NCBI RefSeq assembly: GCF_048569485.1
Contig: NC_134354.1
Span: 333,453,643 to 333,517,642 of the forward strand
Source: Anomaloglossus baeobatrachus
Lineage: Eukaryota > Chordata > Amphibia > Anura > Aromobatidae
Direction: 5' to 3'
DNA: 64,000 bases
Shown here: positions 57,650 through 64,000 of the stretch, piece by piece
Layout of the letters: the number at the start of each line of letters is the position of its first letter
How positions within the stretch are numbered: the stretch's first letter is position 1
Made by a program: the position numbers and the translations under genes
The notes under the pieces: model-generated
Told to the model about the DNA's origin: nothing
Seen by the model: only the letters and a program-made list of their open reading frames with translations
Database searches by the model: none

Positions 57650-58915
57650 CGATGGGTGCAAAGTTCTCACCAGCCGTGGCCAATTTGGTCATGGCTTGGT
57701 GGGAAGAAAATTCATATACAACACAAATAACCCTTTTCTAAAAAAATATTAAATGGTATGCAAGGTATATAGATGACTTGTTCGTCGTATGGGAGGGATA
57801 TAAGGAGGAAATTTCATATTTTTTCACCTATATTAACTCTAATGATGTTAATTTGCGATTCACTCATTTGTTTCATTCCAATACAATCTCTTTTTTGGAT
57901 TTACTGCTCAGTGGTCAGGATGGAAAAATTATTGACAAGAAAACATTCCGAAAACCGACATCAGGCAATATGATCCTGAATGCTGACGGTTTCCATCCTG
58001 CCCACACAGTTAAATCAATTCCTTTGGGAGAATTGATTCGCGCAAGACGAAATTGTTGTAATAATGATTCTTTTGTCCAAGAATGTAAAATTGTGGAAAA
58101 CAGGTTGAAACAACGTAAATACCCCCAATGGTCAAGTGATAGAGCAAAACACATAGTAGCAACCAAAGACAGAAATAATCTCATAAAAAATACAAAACAA
58201 CATAACACTGTTGAGAATTTCAATATACCAACCTTAGTGTTTACGTATAGCAGTTTCTTCAAACCCATTTCTGACATTATAAATCAAAATTTGCATTTTC
58301 TGAGAGAGGATCCAGCTGATAAAATTTGATAAAATTTTATCTAACGGCATTAAAATTGTGTCACGAAAAGCCCCAACCTTGGGACAATATTTGTCTCCAA
58401 GTTTATTAAAATCACATAATAAAATCCAAAATAAATCGCCATGGCTAAAAATTGAGGGATATTACAAATGTAGGAATTTCCCATGTAAAACTTGCCAATA
58501 TTCATGCAAAACACAGGATTTTTATAATTGCAATGACAGTAAAAAGTACAGTATTTGTGGGTTTCTTAATTGTAACTCAGATTGTGTCATATGCATTATT
58601 CTCTGCAGTGATTGCAATCTTAAATATGTGGGATCCACTATCAGAAAATTTAATTGCAGGCTAAGGGAACATCTCTCTGATATATTGGAAACCTCAGGTA
58701 GAAATGTATCGAATGCTGCCAAACATTTTATCAATTGTCATAACCGCAGCACTCTAAGTTTCCGTTCATTTGCAATTGAATCTGTAGCAAGGCATACCAG
58801 AGGGGGGGACAGAGAGATGATGCTTCGTAATAGAGAAGCCTTTTGGATTTTTCAACTGGGAACTGAAGCACCTTCTGGTTTAAATGTAAGAAATGAACTT
58901 ATGCTACATTATTAA
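57650..58915 (+). pseudogene. Penelope-like RT end and GIY-YIG endonuclease (right copy)
   Basis: RT middle (MGAKFSPAVANLVMAWWEE, about 57,652-57,710) and catalytic YIDDLFVVWEGYKEE (about 57,765-57,810) are followed by an open frame 57,778-58,329 with FLDLLLSGQDGKIID, then a second frame 58,358-58,915 carrying CKTCQYSCKT, CIILCSDCNLKYVGSTIRKF (GIY-YIG) and the full C-terminal end (EAFWIFQLGTEAPSGLNVRN). A stop or shift near 58,329-58,358 separates them. The RT N-terminal third is missing. Confidence 0.85.
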
Positions 58916-58969
58916 TTTTATTCATGTTGCTCTTGTGATTCATGGGTAATTTGGATCTTTTTGTATTTA

Positions 58970-60590
58970 CAGTGCTGGCCAAAAGTATTGGCACCCCTGC
59001 AATTCTGTCAGATAATACTCTGTTTCTTCTTGAAAATGATTGCAATCACAAATTCTTTGGTATTATCTTCATTTATTTTGCTTGCAATGAAAAAACACAA
59101 AAGAGAATGAAACAAAAATCAAATCATTGATCATTTCACACAAAACTCCAAAAATGGGCTAGACAAAAGTATTGGCACCCTTAGCCTAATACTTGGTTGC
59201 ACAACCTTTACCCAAAATAACTGCGAACAACCGCTTCCTGTAACCATCAATGAGTTTCTTACAATGCTCTGCTGGAATTTTAGACCATTCTTCTTTGGCA
59301 AACTGCTCCAGGTCCCTGAGATTTGAAGGGTGCCTTCTCCAAACTGCCATTTTCAGATCTCTCCACAGGTGTTCTATGGGATTCAGGTCTGGACTCATTG
59401 CTGGCCACTTTAGTAGTCTCCAGTGCTTTCTATCAAACCATTTTCTAGTGCTTTTTGAAGTGTGTTTTGGGTCATTGTCCTGCTGGAAGACCCATGACCT
59501 CCGAAGAAGACCCAGCTTTCTCACACTGGCCCCTACATTATGCTGCAAAACTTGTTGGTAGTCCTCAGACTTCATAATGCCATGCACACGGTCAAGCAGT
59601 CCAGTGCCAGAGGCAGCAAAGCAACCCCAAAACATTTAGGGAACCTCCGCCATGTTTGACTGTAGGGACTGTGTTCTTTTCTTTTAATGCCTCTTTTTTT
59701 TTTCCTGTAAACTCTATGTTGATGGCTTTTCCCAAAAAGCTCTACTTTTGTCTCATCTGTCCAGAGAACATCCTTCCAAAACGTTTTAGGCTTTCTCAGG
59801 TAAGTTTTGGCAAACTCCAGCCTGGCTTTTTTATTTCTCGGGGTAAGAAGTGGGGTCTTCCTGGGTATCCTACCATACAGTCCCTTTTCATTCAGACGCC
59901 GACGGATAGTACTGGTTGACACTGTTGTACCCTCGGACTGCAGGGCAGCTTGAACTTGTTTGGATGTTAGTCGAAGTTCTTTATCCACCATCCGCACAAT
60001 CTTGCGTTGAAATCTCTTGTCAATTTTTCTTTTCCTTCCACATGTAGGGAGGTTAGCCACAGTGCCATGGGCTTTAAACTTCTTGATGACACTGCGCACC
60101 GTAGACACAGGAACTTTCAGGTCTTTGGAGATGGACTTGTAGCCTTGAGATTGCTCATGCTTCCTCACAATTTGGATTCTCAAGTCCTCAGACAGTTCTT
60201 TAGTCTTCTTTCTTTTCTCCATGCTCAATGTGGTACACACAAGGACACAGGTTGAGTCAACTTTAATCCATGTCAACTGGCTGCAAGTGTGATTTAGTTA
60301 TTGCCAACACCTGTTAGGTGCCACAGATAAGTTACAGGTGTTGTTAATTACACAAATTAGAGAAGCATCACATGATTTTTCAAACAGTGCCAATACTTTT
60401 GTTCACCCCCTTTTACGTTTGGTGTGGAATTATATCCAATTTGGCTTTATGACAATTTTTTTTTTTTTTTCATTGACAAATTAAATGAAGATAATAATAC
60501 CAAAGAATTTGTGATTGCAATCATTTTCAAGAAGAAACTGCGTATTATCTGAAAGAATTGCAGGGGTGCCAATACTTTTGGCCAGCACAG
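58970..60590 (-). mobile_element. Tc1-like element E
   Basis: 1,621 bp with ends CAGTGCTGGCCAAAAGTATT and its inverse, TA on both sides (58,968-58,969 and 60,591-60,592). Inner repeats (CCAAAGAATTTGTGATTGCA near 60,500 and its inverse near 59,045) extend the inverted ends beyond 100 bp. Inserted in the right arm of composite 4. Confidence 0.93.
59186..60276 (-). pseudogene. Tc1 transposase (element E), broken by two frameshifts
   Basis: The N-terminal frame (59,572-60,276, likely true start MEKRKKTKELSEDLR near 60,220) carries the helix-turn-helix domains and VLWTDETKVELFG. The C-terminal frame (59,186-59,635) carries [24 protein letters not shown] and [14 protein letters not shown] and ends GKGCATKY. 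The frame changes in the A-run near 59,694-59,705 and again near 59,637-59,640, so the glycine-rich box between is out of frame. All DDE residues are present. Confidence 0.9.
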
Positions 60591-60952
60591 TAAGTGTCTC
60601 TGTAATAACAATAGAATGTTTTTACCTCATTCTGTTTTTATATTGTCGAGAGGTGTGTCTTTCTGATCATGTCAGTAAACTCGGTCTGTCAGGTGTTTAC
60701 AAGGTTAATAGATTATTTCCCTATATTAAATAATAGATTATTTCCCTATATCAACCCCCGACTTGTATATCCCACCTACTGAAGTTTAAGAGACATGCGC
60801 TCGAAACGCGTCTGGTGTGCGGCATAAGCACTGGATTTTTTCCAAGTCATGGAGATGGTATACACATAATGGAAAATAATTGATTGCACTGCAATTGTAT
60901 GTTTTAAAGTTTTTCATTAAATCGGAAGCTGGATCATTTTTCCTTTTAACCT

Positions 60953-61075
60953 GTACCATGATTCAAATACATAAGAATACATGATTGTGCAATCAAATTT
61001 CCAACAAAGTTTGATTGCTGATACTATAATTCAAGTAAAGGAGTCTAATGTCTCTGTACAAGAGCAAGAGTCTTA
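60953..61075. other. short unique spacer
   Basis: Target duplication of composite 4 (60,953-60,968) and about 105 bases of AT-rich sequence before MITE 5. No gene. Confidence 0.6.
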
Positions 61076-61825
61076 ACCTGGTGTCACACACAGCGACAAC
61101 GACAACGACGTCGCTGCTACGTCACCATTTTCTGTGACGTTGCAGCGACGTCCCGTCGCTGTCGCTGTGTGTGACATCCAGCAACGACCTGGCCCCTGCT
61201 GTGAGGTCGCCGGTCGTTGCTGAATGTCCAGCTTCATTTTTTGGTCGTCACTCTCCCGCTGTGACACACACATCGCTGTGTGTGACAGCGAGAGAGCGAC
61301 GAAATGAAGCGAGCAGAGGGAGCAGGAGCCGGCGTCTGGCAGCTGCGGTAAGCTGTAACCAGCGTAAACATCGGGTAACCAAGGGAAGACCTTTCCCTGG
61401 TTACCCGATATTTACCTTCGTTACCAGCCTCCGCTCTTGCTGCCAGCGCCGGCTCCTGCTCTGTGCACATGTGCCTGCAGTACACATCGGGTAATTAACC
61501 CGATGTATACTGTAGCAAGGAGAGCAAGGAGCCAGCGCTAAGCAGTGCACGCGGCTCCCTGCTCTCTGCACTGTGACATGTAGCTGCAGCACACATCGGG
61601 TTAATTAACCCGATGTGTACTGTACCTAGGAGAGCAAGGAGCCAGCGCTAAGCGCGGCTCTCTGCTCTCTGCACATGTAGCACAGCGACGTTATGATCGC
61701 TGCTTCTGCTGTGTTTGACAGCTAAGCAGCGATCATAACAGCGACTTACAAGGTCGCTGTTACGTCACCGAAAATGGTGACGTAACAGCGACGTCGTTGT
61801 CGCTGTCGCTTAGTGTGAACCCAGC
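61076..61825. mobile_element. Harbinger-like MITE 5
   Basis: 750 bp, TTA on both sides (61,073-61,075 and 61,826-61,828). Left end ACCTGGTGTCACACACAGCG and right-end inverse GCTGGGTTCACACTAAGCG. The interior is packed with GCGACGTCGTT-type repeats and CGGGTAAC hairpins shared with MITE 3. Confidence 0.75.
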
Positions 61826-61989
61826 TTAAAGGATATGATCCAAAAAGCTTGGAATGCAGATTAGACTCCATGCACATGTAAGGAGGTGGACTGGAAGTTG
61901 CGTTCCTCCCTGAAGACACCAAGCACACAGTTGTAATGTAATGTGAATAATGTCATGCATCTTAGTACACACAACATTGTTGCTTATAA

Positions 61990-62080
61990 ATTATTTAGTG
62001 ATGACATGTATAATTGGACGGTTGAACTAAATGAACCTAGGTCTTTTTTCAACATATGTAACTATGTCTTTTTATATAAT
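61990..62080 (+). pseudogene. CR1-type LINE 3' tail fragment
   Basis: The plus strand encodes WTVELNEPRSFFNICNYV (about 62,014-62,072), the typical C-terminal end of CR1/L2-type LINEs (GWTVELxxPRSFFxxCNYV). A short fragment only. It could belong to the same family as the LINE at 3,746-27,905, whose own tail is missing. Confidence 0.65.
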
Positions 62081-62437
62081 GTATTGTGTGAACTGTAATG
62101 TAGTATGAAGTTTCCATGTTAAGTGATAAGGTATTGTAATGCATACCAATAGGATCTAAGGCATAATGTGTAGAAGGTATAAGGTATAGCAAAATTACAA
62201 GTATAATGCATAGTGATGTTTGATAGTGTAAGGTATAAGATAAAACATATAGAAATGTTAGTAGGATGTTTGGTAAGATAAGTTTGCCATGGAAATGACT
62301 GTAGGGCCAGTAATAGTTAAGTGTTGGGACTAGCCCACAATAAGAGGAGTTACTTTCCAGGGCAAGTAACTATTTCTTTCTAGAACATCAGATAGGGATC
62401 CACTAATGACTAGTATGGATGTACGAGTCTGACAGGT
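62081..62437. other. no gene recognised
   Basis: AT-rich DNA with loosely repeated AAGGTATA / TGTAATG words (62,095-62,280). No coding or element ends could be fixed. Confidence 0.4.
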
Positions 62438-63935
62438 TGTCATGGCCACTTGTAGTGGGTAGCATGTGGCAATCTGTTACGTCACCAGCGGACTCCGTTC
62501 CTGCAACTTCTGCTTCAGTCACCTGGCGCCACGTATTCCCGCTATGGATAGTGCTGGTGATGGGAGAGGAGTCGATGCCAGCGGTGCCGGTGGGCGCAGG
62601 CTCCGCTCATCCACTGGGCTGGGTTTTCTTAGGATCTGCAGTACTACTGGCTGACTGTAGGTGGCGTGTGTCTTCCAGCTGGAGTTACCATCATTCAGCT
62701 ACAACCAATGGGAAGACACCACACACTTCTTAATTCCCCTCCTGTCTGTTGACCACTGCCAGAGATAGTTCTAAATTCCTGGTTCCTGTTCTGTTTAGTG
62801 ATTCTGGTATTCTGACTTCTGCTTGTTCCTGACTACCCTCCTGCCTGTTGTTTATGTACCTCGCTGCCCGATCCGAATTTGACCTCTGCTTCGTTTGCTG
62901 ATTACGTCCTTGCCTGCCAATTCTTTCCCTGTTTTGCATTTCCTGGTTCGACCCTGCCTGACTACTACTCTCAGACTGCAGCCTTCCTAATGTAGTGATC
63001 ACCTTGGGCCCTGTGTAATTCTAAATCCCTGTATAGGGGTTAAAGGGCTTCAGGGTTTTAGGGGTCCTGCTTGGTGAGTGGCTTCCCTCTAGCCTGTCCA
63101 TTACAGCCTGTCTGAGTCTGTGTATCCAGGCTGGCGTTACACAATCACAACGTTGAGACTGTAGTGAGATAGCTTTGGATGAAAATAAATGGAGGGCTAA
63201 ACACCTACCCTCGGATGAGTGGCTCTAAACTGAAGGAGCTGGAGTATGAATGAATGGTCACGCCCTTTAGCCATCAAGGTATCAAGTTGTCATCACTGGC
63301 GCGTGACGGTGTTCGACATTCCCAGGTGGAATTCCTGCTAGCAACTTCGAGCATAAGGCTATTTGCTGGTACTATGGTGAATATCTTACCCCTCTCTACG
63401 GGGAGAAAACACCTCCACCTGGAAGCGTCTGGAAGCCTGATGTTCCATTCCTGCCTTAGTGGTCTGAACCCCAGGATCTCCTATTATCGGAGGGAAGGAT
63501 ACATACAGCCATTGAATGGGAAGGTGACCATCACAGACTGTGTCGTTGTGTTGAGCTGGGTTGTGCTGGAGCTCACAGGTACAGAAACATCAGGAACAAC
63601 CCAACAAGAACTAAAATCGAGTCTGATTCTGAGCTGTGAAACTAGAACTGTCTTTATGCTGTGTGCCCGTTGTCTCACTTATAAAGTTGTGCCTAAAGAA
63701 CTATGGAAAGTGTTTAGTAAAAGACGGTTTATTAAGAACTGTTGGGCTCCGTGTCATTCTACACTGTTGTTTGGTCCTGGCCTGCCAAAGGCAACATTGA
63801 TGTGCGGCCTGCTAAGAGGTATGACTTGCACCACACAAGTCCACACACCCAGCCAGGACCATGGTTTTTATGTAGTGTACCACGGCATCCGGAGTAAATC
63901 GCTCACCCACGACTACCGCTTCATACCACCCTACA
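62438..63935 (+). repeat. probable LTR, element continues off the right edge
   Basis: It starts TGTCATGGCC and ends CCACCCTACA, followed at once by ATTGGCGTAGTCAGCAG, which looks like a primer-binding leader of Ty3/Gypsy elements. An ATAAAG signal lies near 63,680. The partner LTR and coding region would be beyond 64,000. The left boundary is only inferred from TG. It is treated as a partial LTR-element fossil. Confidence 0.4.
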
Positions 63936-64000
63936 ATTGGCGTAGTCAGCAGAACTCTGCCAAAGTAAAATCTGAAAAATGTGGGGAAGCCACATGATAT

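Larger units (their letters stand above)
54271..60952. mobile_element. Penelope-like composite 4, head-to-head pair with 16-bp duplication
   Basis: The whole block is bounded by GTACCATGATTCAAAT (54,255-54,270 and 60,953-60,968), so it entered as one unit. Left copy on minus (54,271-about 57,514), right copy on plus (about 57,515-60,952). The arms are inverse copies (TATCAACCCCCGACTTGTAT near 60,750 against its inverse near 54,510). A MITE later entered the left arm side and a Tc1 the right. It lies upstream of the last five MBOAT exons, probably in the next intron. Confidence 0.88.
57515..60952 (+). mobile_element. right Penelope-like copy of composite 4
   Basis: The plus strand begins with a short N-terminal piece (DLDYNIPNDNNQ near 57,590), jumps by internal deletion to GAKFSPAVANLVMAWW-type RT sequence, and continues through the catalytic block and endonuclease to a complete C-terminus at 58,915. 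The terminal arm, split by Tc1 E, ends at 60,952. Confidence 0.82.

Noticed and set aside
63254-63997. Long plus-strand open frame of 247 codons at the right edge
   Set aside because: No recognisable domain. It crosses the proposed LTR end and leader, and composition looks non-coding; probably chance.
53964-64000. Further upstream MBOAT exon (expected motif near KYYFAWTL)
   Set aside because: I scanned the minus strand for it and saw no match with splice sites; probably beyond the window.

Overview
This is vertebrate nuclear DNA, most likely from a frog with a large genome. The clues are one spliced vertebrate gene (MBOAT1/2 type) buried in transposons, Penelope-like elements with GIY-YIG endonucleases, Tc1 elements with intact or nearly intact transposase genes, Ty3/Gypsy chromoviruses, a Gmr1-type element and many CG-rich MITEs. 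The species is inferred, not proven. No bacterial operons, rRNA, tRNA or CRISPR arrays were seen.

Region 1 (about 1-3,745): a broken Gmr1-type LTR element on the minus strand, whose far half lies off the left edge, followed by an unassigned LTR-like block. Region 2 (about 3,746-27,905): one 5'-truncated CR1-like LINE on the minus strand, only about 2.5 kb of sequence but spread over 24 kb. It has been split by a Harbinger-like MITE, a young whole-looking Ty3/Gypsy element (4,600-12,432), a Tc1 element (12,928-20,836) that itself holds a chromovirus (13,931-20,283), a second Tc1 with an open 345-aa transposase (20,928-22,579), a Penelope-like element (23,725-25,826) and a third Tc1 (26,078-27,650). 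Region 3 (28,042-33,785): two Penelope-like copies head to head, with a MITE in the left arm and a Tc1 in the right arm. Region 4 (33,786-about 41,230): unclassified repeat DNA, a 20-bp tandem array and a long broken Penelope-like element holding a solo LTR (35,580-37,098). Region 5 (about 41,285-45,472): palindromic repeats, an old interspersed repeat and another MITE.

Region 6 (45,823-53,963): the last five coding exons of a host MBOAT1/2-type lysophospholipid acyltransferase on the minus strand, with matching GT-AG boundaries and phases. They include the exons carrying the family's conserved Asn and His. The introns hold a TA-flanked MITE, a foldback hAT element and a Tc1 remnant. Region 7 (54,271-60,952): a second head-to-head Penelope-like composite, bounded by a 16-bp target duplication, again with a MITE in the left arm and a Tc1 in the right. 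Region 8 (about 61,076-64,000): a fifth Harbinger-like MITE, a CR1-type LINE tail, and what looks like an LTR whose element continues off the right edge.

The nesting gives a relative history. The LINE is oldest, Tc1 and Penelope-like insertions followed, the chromovirus entered a Tc1 (its LTRs differ at about 20 of 1,130 positions), and the 7.8-kb Gypsy element is the latest datable arrival (LTRs differ at about 2 of 975 positions). The only host function visible is phospholipid remodelling by the MBOAT enzyme. Everything else serves transposition.
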